DNA from: Pomacea canaliculata | Taxonomy: Eukaryota > Mollusca > Gastropoda > Architaenioglossa > Ampullariidae | Length of the DNA stretch: 64,000 nucleotides | Reading direction: 5' to 3' | Assembly (NCBI RefSeq): GCF_003073045.1 | Contig: NC_037597.1 | Span: forward strand, 1,302,190 to 1,366,189 | Part shown: one piece after another, positions 47,401-57,600 of the stretch | Layout of the letters: each line of letters opens with the position of its first letter | Numbering within the stretch: the first letter of the stretch is position 1 | Translations under genes and position numbers: made by a program | The notes under the pieces: model-generated | The model's input: only the letters and a program-made list of their open reading frames with translations | Database searches by the model: none | Told to the model about the DNA's origin: nothing

Positions 47401-49354
47401 AATACTTAATTACACTAATTTAACTACTAAATGCACAGTAAAATACACCATGACCAACAGGATAATGTGTAAGCACATCAGCATGCATTTGATAGGTAGG
47501 TATGAAACCCATTAAGCAGCTGCATAGAAGGCAAGGCAGAAACCATATAAAATATATAATATATATTATACACACACACACACAGATGTATGACAATAGT
47601 ATGAAAGTTTACTGATATAAAAATATAATTACATTTTCAAACTTTGTATAGGACTAGCAGCCTGTAACCTGACTTTGTCTTTTATAAACATTTCGCACTT
47701 TCATTCAAGTCTACAATTAACCATGCTCTTATATTCTTGTTCTTTAGAACACAAATGCTTTGTGTTCTGATGTGGTCTGCATGTAAAGAGTGTGTCTACA
47801 GTAAAATGTTTCAAAGTTTTGCATCAACAAAACCCCAGACAATTCCAGAACTGCAGTAACTGCTGCACGAACCACAGTGTTTAAGAGATATTCCACACCA
47901 GACTACATTTCCATAAAATAGAAATAGAATAGCAAAATCTTGCAACCCAGTGACTTTCTCTCAACTCCAGTTAATTCAAGCATTATGCTTTTAAATTTTC
48001 ATAGGATAAACACCACTACAAAATCCATGCTATTCACATCTTACTTAAAAAAACTTAGTTTTGTACTATTTGAAATATATTATTAAATAAAATGTATGTT
48101 ATACATAGGAGCTTCAATATCAAAAACAAACATGCCATCCAAACTGACTGAGCCAAGATGTTGAAAAATAGTTTTTTCTTCATCAGTAGTAAGAATAATA
48201 TTAAATTTTTTGTAAACAGACAAAATTTACATAAAAATTACATGCAACAAAATTGTTACCGGCATCTTCTAACATCAAAAGATTACTCAAATGCTGCTTG
48301 AATGATTCACAATTTTCAATAGCCTATTTTCTGTCCTTTGTGTATAAAAATTAGGTCCATATATAAGATAGATATTTTTGGTGAAAAAAAAATTAAAAAG
48401 CTCTCTTACCATCATGGAAGTGAGTTAAAGCCTTGCCAATCTCAACACCATCCAGCTTGTTGTTGTTGTCATAATCATGCATTTTGAAATAGTGGAACTC
48501 CAACTCTTCCTCTGTCATCTGTTCTTTTGGCTTAGTCTTGATGACATTTTGCAAATGATCTAGGATATGGCTAAAACACACACACACACACAAACACATC
48601 ATGAATCATAATTATATAACTGATTGTGTTTCGGAGGTAAGGACAGGATGGAACCATGGACCCCTGCTGACTGTTTTCTGACTCTCACTTCCCAGTTATG
48701 CCTTTATCATATAACTTCAGGGGTTCCTTGCAGATATACATATAAAACATATAATATTTATAACAACAGTCCACACAATGCTAGTCCTTTTTCACACCCT
48801 TCCCCCCTTTTCCACTCATTGCTACTTCCTTTTGTAACTGTTACTTGGATTCTCATTGTGTGTTTTATATGTCTTTTCTTTGTCATCAGTATTGTTGTTT
48901 AGCCTTTTGTTATTCATATGTTTGTTCTTCTGTCCCTTTTATGTTGCCCATGTCTCGTTCTTATTTTTAAGCTCTAAAGTACAGTACGTGCTGTATACAT
49001 TTTGCATTATAAATGCTTATATTTTCAGTATATGCAATTACTACTATTACTACAGACCATGACTTAAAGTTACATTTCTGGTTTCAACAAATAATCTACA
49101 TAATTTCTGGTCTTGAAGACTCACTCAGCATTGTGTATTTCTGACTGAAATTTGAAGTTCTTTCCCCTTTCATGTGCATGGCCTTCTGCAACATCTGGTT
49201 GCTGGTGAAACTGCTGTTGATGTGGCTGTTGCTGCTGTCCTCCTTGCATACCAGGAGGGGGACCACCCCCTTGTCTAGGGGGCACTCCTGGAGGTCCATG
49301 AGAGTTGACAGATACAGCCAGAAGCAGTGTCAGAGCACAAGCAGCAGTTAACAT
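35263..49354 (-). CDS. MCFD2: MCFD2-like EF-hand cargo-receptor subunit with three alternative terminal exons
   Basis: Minus-strand gene. A shared signal-peptide exon (49,354-49,125) and first EF-hand exon (48,570-48,410) can be spliced to any of three phase-1 terminal exons (44,508-44,270; 42,176-41,932; 35,432-35,263), giving 209, 211 or 186 residues. Residues 1-18 form a signal peptide (MLTAACALTLLLAVSVNS), then a Pro/Gly/Gln/His-rich linker. FHYFKMHDYDNNNKLDGVE closely matches human MCFD2 (LHYFKMHDYDGNNLLDG). The second EF-hand differs by terminal exon, and each loop keeps all calcium ligands. MCFD2 pairs with the lectin LMAN1/ERGIC-53 in ER-to-Golgi transport of glycoproteins. There is no ER-retrieval signal of its own, as expected. 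Alternative explanation: separate nearby paralogues sharing unseen exons. Confidence 0.85.
35530..36150. repeat. 35-bp minisatellite, about 12 homogenised units with diverged edges
   Basis: Unit AATAAGTTTGTTTGTCACTG + ACAACACACTGGGTC repeats with an exact 35-base period from about 35,680 to 36,120. One unit has an extra T (near 35,938) and one lacks four bases (near 36,055). Edge units on both sides are diverged but resemble each other (CACTGGCAATAT.CCGGC). It begins about 100 bases from the acceptor of MCFD2 terminal exon A. Confidence 0.96.
36238..36284. repeat. (CA)n/(CG)-rich microsatellite
   Basis: Alternating CA with CGCG interruptions. Confidence 0.9.
36400..39400. other. MCFD2 intron between terminal exons B and A
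   Basis: No exon supported. An NRF1-type palindrome (TGCGCATGCGC) lies at 38,475-38,485. Otherwise ordinary AT-rich DNA. Confidence 0.5.
38475..38485. promoter_or_regulatory. NRF1-type palindrome
   Basis: TGCGCATGCGC, the consensus of nuclear respiratory factor 1, about 3 kb upstream (minus strand) of terminal exon A. Confidence 0.5.
39414..40642 (+). mobile_element. LINE fragment: 2A peptide plus ORF1, truncated before RT
   Basis: From ATG at 39,717 the frame reads MPLEITTFRVSCGLFLWRFA, then a hydrophobic stretch (CVLLAVIISSLLMC), then AGDVELNPGP: the complete D-V-E-x-N-P-G-P 2A ribosome-skipping motif (39,894-39,917). After a frameshift near 40,076-40,090 it continues with a coiled coil (VKEKVLGNERRINKLAEENE) and an ORF1 C-terminal domain (VSRRKNIRLFGIQES, CAEDIERAHRLGFK, RPRPMIVQFYRWSDKM) typical of CR1/L2-type ORF1 proteins. 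It stops abruptly; no endonuclease or RT follows. The 13-mer GCTACTTGCAACT occurs at both borders (39,401-39,413 and 40,643-40,655), a possible target-site duplication. It is antisense to MCFD2, inside its intron. Confidence 0.82.
41932..42176 (-). CDS. MCFD2: MCFD2 alternative terminal exon B (Gln-rich tail)
   Basis: Acceptor CTTTGCAG; phase 1. Gln/His linker, then KVFSDEEIANIVDTVITD and EF loop DENGDGYVEYFE. The tail FKRKQEQQRSQYQQEQ continues as nearly pure Gln/His, with TAG at 41,934-41,932. The basic/Gln tail makes this isoform chemically distinct from A and C. No clear AATAAA was found close by. Confidence 0.82.
43702..43861 (-). other. Candidate internal first exon with ETS/NRF1 promoter
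   Basis: On the minus strand an NRF1-like site (TGCGCATGCGA, plus 43,873-43,883) and an ETS site (CTTCCGGAAGTG, 43,850-43,861) are followed by about 150 bases ending at a strong donor, TGTTCT|GTAAGTAC (donor G at 43,701). The sequence holds an open frame (LDKVADDSAADLKLHLGD, RIPSQLMKNKLKTKCS). This looks like a promoter and first exon of an internal or separate transcript. No partner exon was identified: its ATG frame leaves in phase 0 whereas MCFD2 terminal exons need phase 1, so it would be non-coding if joined to them. Confidence 0.35.
44036..44041 (-). terminator. Polyadenylation signal for terminal exon C
   Basis: AATAAA on the minus strand about 230 bases beyond the exon C stop. Confidence 0.55.
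44270..44508 (-). CDS. MCFD2: MCFD2 alternative terminal exon C
   Basis: Acceptor GTTACAG; phase 1 (completes Glu). It encodes an acidic/Pro linker (VPTTPPPPPLRKAISDEEIS) and EF loop DKDDDGYVEYFE, ending KQAQHKG with TGA at 44,272-44,270. AATAAA on this strand lies at 44,041-44,036, about 230 bases after the stop, supporting a real transcript end. Confidence 0.85.
44509..48409 (-). other. MCFD2 intron between exon 3 and terminal exon C
   Basis: No exon supported. It includes a CpG-rich patch at 45,440-45,790 with GACGTCGG and CGCGCGCCGCC-like DNA, and a perfect NRF1 palindrome at 46,761-46,772 in a C-rich segment. The 46.9-48.4 kb part is AT-rich with nothing recognised. Confidence 0.5.
46761..46772. 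promoter_or_regulatory. NRF1-type palindrome
   Basis: TGCGCATGCGCA, a perfect NRF1 consensus, about 2.25 kb upstream of terminal exon C. Confidence 0.5.
48410..48570 (-). CDS. MCFD2: MCFD2 exon 3: first EF-hand
   Basis: 161 bases from TTTTAG|CC to GATG|GTAAGA. It encodes DHILDHLQNVIKTKP, EQMTEEELEFHYFKMHDYD and NNNKLDGVEIGKALTHFHD. EF loop DYDNNNKLDGVE has all calcium ligand positions. Enters phase 2, leaves phase 1. Confidence 0.92.
48571..48596 (-). repeat. (TG)n tract in the polypyrimidine region of the exon 3 acceptor
   Basis: On the gene strand roughly ten TG units run into TTTTAG|CC, so the microsatellite replaces most of the polypyrimidine tract. Confidence 0.9.
48880..49055 (+). mobile_element. 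Dispersed repeat, probable LINE/SINE 3' end
   Basis: TTCTGTCCCTTTTATGTTGC, CCATGTCTCGTTCTT and TACATTTTGCATTATAAATG, followed by an ACT/ATT-repeat tail. The same order and similar sequence occur at 60.53-60.71 kb. Family name unknown. Confidence 0.55.
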
Positions 49355-49380
49355 TGTGTCACTTGGGAAAATACAAGCCC
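49125..49380 (-). CDS. MCFD2: MCFD2 exon 2: signal peptide and Pro/Gln/His linker
   Basis: Acceptor TTTGTGCAG at 49,381; ATG at 49,354-49,352. It encodes the signal peptide, then a PPRQGGGPPPG/QQQQPHQQQ linker and KNFKFQSEIHNA. Donor CTGA|GTGAGT, phase 2. Confidence 0.85.
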
Positions 49381-49399
49381 CTGCACAAACACAAACATT

Positions 49400-51458
49400 A
49401 TTAATAATTTCAAAGATTTCTTCTCTTCTCTTTGTCATATTCTGTTTAATAGGGTATTGGGGTAGAGTTCTCAGGCAAGGTAAGGGAAGGCTGAAGAAAA
49501 GGTACTGGTTCTGTCTTCCATTATGCTAGAGTGCTTAACATTTTACTGCCACAATGGCCTCTATGATATGGGAGCTTTATATTTCTGTTATAAATAAAAC
49601 TAATTGAGGTGACAGGCATGTTTTTTGTGGTGCCAGGTAATACCTTTGCAAATCCGCATCATTTGTCCAATCCTCACTGAATTCTAAAGGAATATTCCTT
49701 TTGTTTATTAAAGGTCAAACTATAGCTGCTGTTCGTTGCTCAAAATTTTTTTCTATTTTATCCATTCTGCTGAAAGCTGTGAATCAAAGAGGGGGGTGGG
49801 GGAAGTCAGCTGTGTTGTAGCTCTACTGTGCAGGACAAACTAATTATGAGATGCTACTGATGACACTAAGAAAGGGAAAGAAAGAGGGACAGAGCAAGCA
49901 ATTCATCTGTAACTGTTATCTCCCCTTTTACTATGAGTGGCCTGCTTTTCTGCTTGCTGTCTCACCTCTCCCTGACCCCTCCCCCACAAAGTTGCTTGAC
50001 TGTTCATCAGTCAGAAGACCCAATAGGCACTCAGACAAATTATCTTATTGTTTATCTCCCCTTAACTTGATATATGTCCCCTCCTTCCTCTTCCGCTGCA
50101 CAAAATGAGGTCAACCTCAAAAAGTTAGGAAAGAATATCCAAGGTGCAAAATTCCATGCCTTTTGCTATTTTGCGACAGCATATCAATTATTTAAGCTTC
50201 ATGAAGTGGCTGACTAAATGTTGGTAATAAAATTATGGTTGAAAGCTTATTCTAAACAAATTTCCTGGATGATGCTGTGTACCGTGGCTAATAGGAAAAA
50301 GAAAAAAGAAGCAAATCATCATTTTATGGGAAATCTGGAAAATGCAAGGAGACATTTTATCTACAAATATTTAAATCTTAGTATCTCTGTTTACTAACTC
50401 TTATTCTTCACTGTAAACATTTTCTCCATTTTGTGTGTGTGTGTGTGTGTTTTATTGTAGAATTTCTGAGGTTTGGTTTTTTTATATTTTCTGCTAATTT
50501 ATAATTTGATAACATTTTGTTCCTGAGGATTTCACTTATTTTAGGGTGATATCTGAGTCAGAAGTAGGAATGTTTTCTTATACAAAATAATATCAGAAGC
50601 AAAACAGCTTACATGACTCTTGATACTGTTCTGCTCTCTTCTAGATGTATCAGTGTTTGAATATTCCATATATTTTAAACATAGTCTGTCTCTTTATTAC
50701 AATGGCCACAATCAATACCATGTAACTGATAAATTAACTTCACAGATTATTGTTATGTCCTTTCCACATCCACTTATTTAGTTCTCCTAATCTGGATAAA
50801 AAGATATTATCTTGTTAAGTTTTATTTATCATCAGATTCTTAAACTGATACTGGCACTTTCTGAATAACTTTAGTAGATTTTTATAACTGATGTGTGAAG
50901 CAGATGACCTGGATAAATTAAAAAAAAAAAAAAAAAGGTTAACGTAGACTTCTAGGGTAAGAAAACTAATTTGAAAATTATATGACTGAAATCAAAAGTT
51001 GGTTAAAATGAGGTTAAATACAGCAAAAGTGGACAATGACTGAAAATCAACAACGACGAGAGCTAATAGAGTTGGCTTTGATTTCTTTATTCCTAATCTT
51101 TCTAATTGAGAACAATTTTTGTGAAGCGGGGTAGTATTATAATGGGCATACATTATATGACACGGTCATTATGATATTAATAATATGATATTAACAATAT
51201 TGACTGTGCTATGTTAAAAGTTGCTATACCAGCATGAGAGTGTATGCGAAGAGATCGATCACCATATGTCAGAATTAAAAAACGCTAAAAATGACTGACC
51301 TTGTCGATGTTAAATTAAATCAAACACATAACAAAGTTTTATAACCGATCAGCCAAATTACTAAACTGCGAGGACGAAGAAAAAAAGCAAGATACAACCT
51401 GTGCAAATAAAAATTACGTAGTGCTGAGGTGTCTCTAGCAGACTGCACGCTGCCTTAC
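49400..51458 (-). other. MCFD2 intron 1, no exon recognised
   Basis: AT-rich intronic DNA. It contains TTAAAGGTCAAAC near 49,709, sharing TTAAAGGTCAA with the inverted-repeat element at 32.8 kb; a (GT)n tract at 50,433-50,452; and an A-run at 50,920-50,937. Confidence 0.5.
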
Positions 51459-51545
51459 CGGAAGACGCTCTTGCGCCGATGAAGTCAGAAAAGTAACAAA
51501 CTTCCCAAACTTCCTACTTTAAAGAGCGCCACGCAGCGCTGTTAC
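51459..51545 (-). other. MCFD2: Candidate 5' non-coding exon of MCFD2
   Basis: On the minus strand TCTTCCG|GTAAGG (donor at 51,458) is a good splice donor in CpG-containing DNA about 2.1 kb upstream of the coding exon, whose own acceptor (TTTGTGCAG|GGGC, exon from 49,380) precedes the ATG. The upstream limit is a guess. Confidence 0.4.
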
Positions 51546-51620
51546 CACGGACTTGTATTACAAGTCCATGCTGTTACGATATCGAAGACCAAAAGCACAG
51601 AAAAAAAAAAAGATACGAAA

Positions 51621-51644
51621 ATGGAGCATAGCTTCAACATCCTG
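51621..51644 (+). CDS. TAF1A: TAF1A exon 1 (tentative start)
   Basis: ATG at 51,621 encodes MEHSFNIL and can splice in phase 0 to exon 2, but the donor CTG|GTTGAG is weak and the frame stops soon after. No ATG exists in exon 2, so an upstream coding exon is needed. Confidence 0.35.
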
Positions 51645-54600
51645 GTTGAGTATACCTAGTTAAGTTTCAGAGACGGCGCTAGGGGGATGCGGTGGGGCCT
51701 CGTGCAAATACAATTGCGGGCAGCCTATTATCAAGCGAACATCGTTGTAATATAAGAGATTATATTACTTTTTAATATTATAATTCCGTGACACTGAAAG
51801 AAGAAATAATGACCAAAAATTAATTTCAGAGACCATATTCTCTTTGAGCATATTTTAACATTTGATTCACAACAACATTTTATAACTGTGTAATAATTTG
51901 AGGATGTTCTTTTGATGGGGGATCTGTAATTCATTGCTTCTATCCCTTTTGTACATTGTTTACATGTCCAGCATTCAAGTTGAGTTTTAAAGCATTTTTC
52001 AGCCTTAAAAGTCTTATGCTGGGGGATCTTACCTTTATTTCTCATTTCCAACCTGATCTCCAAGAGTTAGTGTGCCAATTATTTTCATCTTGGAAAAGGT
52101 TGTTCCTAACAAAGTACTTACTTTTTATTTCAGAAAGACTTGTTTTCAGTATTGCGACCACACTGCACAAGTAGAAAACAAGAATGTCGAGAAGATTGCA
52201 AAGAAAGAGGACAAAAGTTTGAATCCTGGCTGAATGAACTGTCAGAGCCTCTGTTAGAGAAAGGTAAGGGTTTAATATTGTTTGCAAGTGTTCAAGTGCA
52301 TTACTGTAATATAATAATTATGTAACAGTTACATATTTTCATCAAAACATTGACATCATTCCATTCTTTATAATCAAATCTATGTCATGAAATATAATTA
52401 ATTAGCATTAGTTTTTTTTCAGGCTTTATTGCATTATTTTAGCAGCTTTAAATTGGGTGAAATTGTTTGCCAAAGAATATTGTAGGTTGTTTCTCATGCT
52501 TAACAGTCAGACTCACTGACTGCCAAGTGCTTTTGATTTGGGGCTTTAATTAGTGCTATTAATGGAGTCTTTAAACAAAATGCATTTTTGCATTTGGTTT
52601 CATCTGAAGTGAAACAGTTTCACAAGGAAAGACACATATATTACTAATATTAATTCTAACAATAAAGAAATATTATAAATAATAAAATGAATATGAATTA
52701 CAGTAAATAGTGCATGTATTTATTCTGAAACAAAAACCAGCATTGCTTGCCTGAGATGCTACTCACCTACTCACAATTGTAAACAACAGTGTGGGAATGG
52801 TTGTTAAGGAAATGGGAAAGGTTTATGTAGCATAAAAGTATGGAGGAGGGTTTATAAAGCCTTCATATAGTGTATAAATACATAAATAAATATACCATTT
52901 CTATTTTGTGGATTTTGGTTATCGCAATAAACGAGGGATCACTGTAAATATAGATAAACTTGTTTGTCACTTTTATTGATATTTTCAGGATCCCCATGGA
53001 GAGAAATGCGAAATGAAAGTCCTGTGCATCTTGTACCATGCCTTGTCCGGCTGTTACGAGAATGTTTGCTGACTCATAGTTGGAGCAAAGTCTTGCAGAT
53101 TTTAGATTGTCTTGCTTACATTCCAAAGGGTGTGGACTGGATTGTTTGGAAGGTAAATGTTTTCTGTCACAAAGTGCATATAAAGTGCTTGTTTTTACAA
53201 AATGTCAAAAGAAATATTTCATAAAGCATTTAATGAAATGCATGTTTACTGTGATTAAGTTTACAAAATAGCATGACTAAAAAATCTTATTGAATGTTAC
53301 AGTCAATGTAATCATAAACACACAGGATATAAGGTTGCAATTTATAAATTTATTAAAATTATATGTATTTATGTAGAAAATATTCCACATATTTCTGTTA
53401 GAGGTTCCAGCAATTAATATTATTAGTCTGTAAGCAATTTTGTTTCACAGCACAGCAAACTGAAGTGTTCAAATTACTTCAGCAGCTAATCTGTTTCGAC
53501 TGCTGCTCATTTTGTACCTCTGCCCATTATTATTGTAATGTTACAGGCAAGTCTTGCCACAATGTACACTGAACCAGATACCAATAACGAGTTAATTGAA
53601 CAGTTTTTCAGGTATGTGAAACAGTAACTTGCTGGTAGTCAAGCTAGTTTGAAAAACAGACTATGAAAAGAGAGTACATATTTTGTCCATATTAATTTTC
53701 CAGTTTGATCATATGAGATTTAAAAACTATTAACAAAGCAAAAAGCATAATTAATATATTGTGCTCAGAAATACATATATAATTGATGGTTTTGCATCTG
53801 GTTGCCATCATTCTAAGTATCATATAAGAAGCTATAGGTGTGGACACTTCGCATTGTGAATCAGAAGGGTATAATATTATGAAAGAAAATGTCATGTGCT
53901 CATTTTACTGAATAAATCAGGAAAATGTGAGGTGATGCATCACAAATCATAGCATTTTATTCATTCAATTATTGGCAGGCAGCTTTACCTTCTGACAGAA
54001 GTGGACATGCTAGAGACTGTCTTAGAATACATAAAGTTCCTCATTACCCATGGCATGATTGATGAGGCAGGAGATGTCATCAAATACGTAAGTGAAAATG
54101 GACGGTTAAGTGTATTCTGTTCCTATCAAAAACTTTTAGCCTCACACAGAAAAAACTCATGCTAAAGCTACAGCATACAGCAGTCATTCTGTGCTCACCT
54201 GCATAAGTGTGTTGGTTACTCTAAAAAAAATTGTAGCTTTAACATTAATTTATTAAAGGGAAAAAACATCATTGGTGATATCCCAGCAGAATGTCCCAAA
54301 GAACAAATACACTGTTTAAAGCCTTGCTTCTCTTATGCTTTGGTATTTAAATTTGCTGCTTTACAAAGATAACCATGACATTCACATCAGGGAATTTTTT
54401 TTATTGTTGCTGTTTTTTTGTTGTTGCTTTTTTTACTTTCAGTTATGACAGAGTCGCAATAATGTCAAATCAATTTTTCTGTTCTATTACTGACGTATAC
54501 AATAAGACAATGCTGTGTTTATGGATTGTGAAATATTAAGACAGACAGCATGACAGAGGTGGACAGAAAGTGGGAGTTAAATACATTTTTTAAAATGTAT

Positions 54601-57600
54601 TGTGGAATTGTGTTGCTACAGGCTACAACTACTCAGATCATGGGTATGGTTCTTTTCAGGGGAACAGCAAGGATAAAGAGAGAAGACGCAGGATTCAAAC
54701 TGATTTAACTACAAATCAGAAGAATCTTCTAACTGCCTATCATGGCCTACTTTACTATATAGAGTGGCATGGTGCTGTTAACAAAGCAGACAATCATAAT
54801 TTTTCCCAGCTGTCTCGGTCCTGTTATGGTGGGCTAAAATTCCTTGAATCTCGATAATAGAGAAAGTTAATGTATTTAAAAAATGCATTAAAACAGTTTG
54901 CTTTAGTTGCAATATTATATTTTTCAGTTGTAGTTGGTAAACCTAAACAATCTTCATATTCTTAGTGATTTAAAAAAAATTTTAAGGTTGTTTAATAATG
55001 ATAACATTATTGGTGTATAAACCGATATTAGAGGTGTGGTTGGATTTAATGTAGAATACAGCATAGCACAGTATTTTACTTCATTTACAATACATGCAGG
55101 CAGACAAAACCAGACTATTACTGTTGGCACAGCAAAAATTACAGTAGAACTTCTTCACTCCAGAAAGTGATTTTTTTTTTAACCTTCACTTGAAGAAAAT
55201 ATGCCCAAAGGGTCCTAAATGGATAATGATAGCCTGCCATAAGCTGAAAGGCTAAGTTTACAAAATGTTTGTAGAAAAAAAAAAGTTCTTTGGTGAATTT
55301 GAGATTATGACTATGCTGCTTCTCATTTACACTCAAAACAAAAAAAAAATCTGAATAGCAATAGATAAATGTTTACATGGAATCTGGTTTTTCCACTTTT
55401 CTCTTTTCATGTATATTAAGAAAAAAGAGTAGTGAGTTATTACATGGGTTAGTTTTGTATTTATTTGACTGTTCGCTGTTATAATTATCTATGATTTAAA
55501 TTGATTTTCATCAATTTCTGTTTCTAGATATGATGCAACACCAGGAAGAGTCAACCAGTGTAACTGCACATCTGGCAAGAAACTATGCTCTGGCTTCTTT
55601 CGAAACCTTATCTAAAAAGAAAGGAGTGTGGGACATATTTTTATCTAAGGCTGTGGAGGTATAAATATTGTTTTAGACACTTCATAAAGGTTGTACAAGC
55701 TCATACAAGCCAGCATCAAAAGGTTTAGCATACTGTCTGTAGTAAATACAGGGAGGCCAGAGAACAATTTTGTTTATGACACTTCATTGAGAGTTGTTGG
55801 TATATTTTGCTGTTAATCTGTTTATTTTGCTTATAAACATAAATTTATTCTTTTTGATTCATCTTTATCAATTTTTGATAAAGATTTTAATTAAAATCCT
55901 TATACTGATGGTTTTAAAATTTAACAGATGATAATGTGCATATTGTCTCGTAATGCTTTATTTTACAATAGTTTAGTGTGTAGTAAAAATGAACTGGCCT
56001 ATTTGGATTTAAACAGATTAATCTTCATAAATATTTTTAAATTATTATGATGCTGTGTAAAATACTTTTTTCAGATTTATGAGTATTACCAGGACTTCGA
56101 GGGTGCAAAATGTCTATTGGAAAACTACCGCAAGAATAATCCAAACAACCCTAACTCTCATCGCTTTTTGTTTGAGTTACTGCAAAGGAATGCTTTTTGT
56201 TTTGAAGATGATGTGATAGAGGAAAAGTTAAGCTGCTTACAGGTACAACTGACATTTCTTATTATGGAGAGATGATGTCATCAGTAATAATGGAGTTCTA
56301 TTTTGAACAAATCATGTGAAAAAGCATATATGATTATTGGAATTGTTGTTTTTATTCTGTGCTTAACTGGATAAAATCACCAAAAGTTGGGTTAAAATGA
56401 GAGGCTTGCTTAAAGCATTAAAGAATATGATGTGCAGTTACTAATATGTTTGTGTTTGAACTACAGAGTATTGCCAACCTGGATCCTGCTAACCCACTTG
56501 TGTTGCAACTCTGTGATGAGTTACAAGGTAGGAAGCAAAGAATTGCCACTTAACCTTGGGCAACGTCTGGGCTGGTTTGCATGTGAGTTCATGAAAATAA
56601 GTCCCATATCTAAAGTTGCTAAGTTTGGTCTGAATATTCAGACTTGCTTTTAAGACTCATTTTCACAAGTAATTATTGGAATTTACACCAGAAAAGTTGG
56701 GCTTCACTTTAAGTTGACTTAAAACCTCATGTATAAACCAGCCCAGGAGATTGGGATCAGAATCTTGAAAAAGAAATGCTAAAGAAAAATCACCTTACCC
56801 CCTTTAAAAAAAAAATTCAGAACAGAATTGTCTAGAAATAAATAAAATGAATGTTGCCATATAGTGTCCATAGTTGAATATTAGACACATTTAGTGGACA
56901 ATCAAGCTTATTTTTATTAGTTTCCCCACCAAAAATGCAGATCCATCCCTGGTTAAAATGCTGGGGGTTTTCAGACACACACCCCAAAAAAACCAAACTA
57001 TTGGGGTTTTTATTGTCCATTTTTATTGAAATGTACATTTTGTGATCTTAATCATTAATACAATGAAATTAATTGCTAATGCTTTATCTTTGTACATGTT
57101 AAACTGACCTTTGATAACAAGTAGGAAGCAAACCATGCCGGTATTAAACTTCATTAGCTATAGTACTGCCACCATGCACAGCTTGAGCTCTCCTTTGTGG
57201 TTTAAACCCTTTGTCCATGATGGGAGACACTGTGTGTATATGAATATTTTGAATGTTTTGCACATTCTGAGAAAACTCTAGTAATAATAGAAGGCTGTGG
57301 TATGGAAGAAGTGCTTGGTGAAGCAAACATTTCATTAAACAAGTTTACATTGAGATTCATCTGTCATTATTTCTTAGAATTCAGAATAAAAAATTTTACA
57401 ATTTGCCCTTTCTGTAATCTTAATGGCAGTCTGGTAGCAAAATAGTGTTAACACCATTTTGCAATGCATTGAGGACTGGCTGTTCTGGGTTCAGGTCTTG
57501 TTTCAAGCATGATGTTCTTTTTTCTTGTTGCTATCATTATACAGGGCTTGCTGCTTTGCCATAGCATTAAACATCAATTTTCCCCTTTCTTTCCCTTGAA

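Larger units (their letters stand above)
51459..51644. promoter_or_regulatory. Shared divergent promoter of MCFD2 (-) and TAF1A (+)
   Basis: Less than about 160 bases separate the MCFD2 5' donor (51,458) from the candidate TAF1A start codon (51,621). Between them is a perfect 19-base palindrome, GGACTTGTATTACAAGTCC (51,549-51,567), and CpG-containing DNA (GCGCCACGCAGCGC). No TATA box is evident. Confidence 0.5.
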
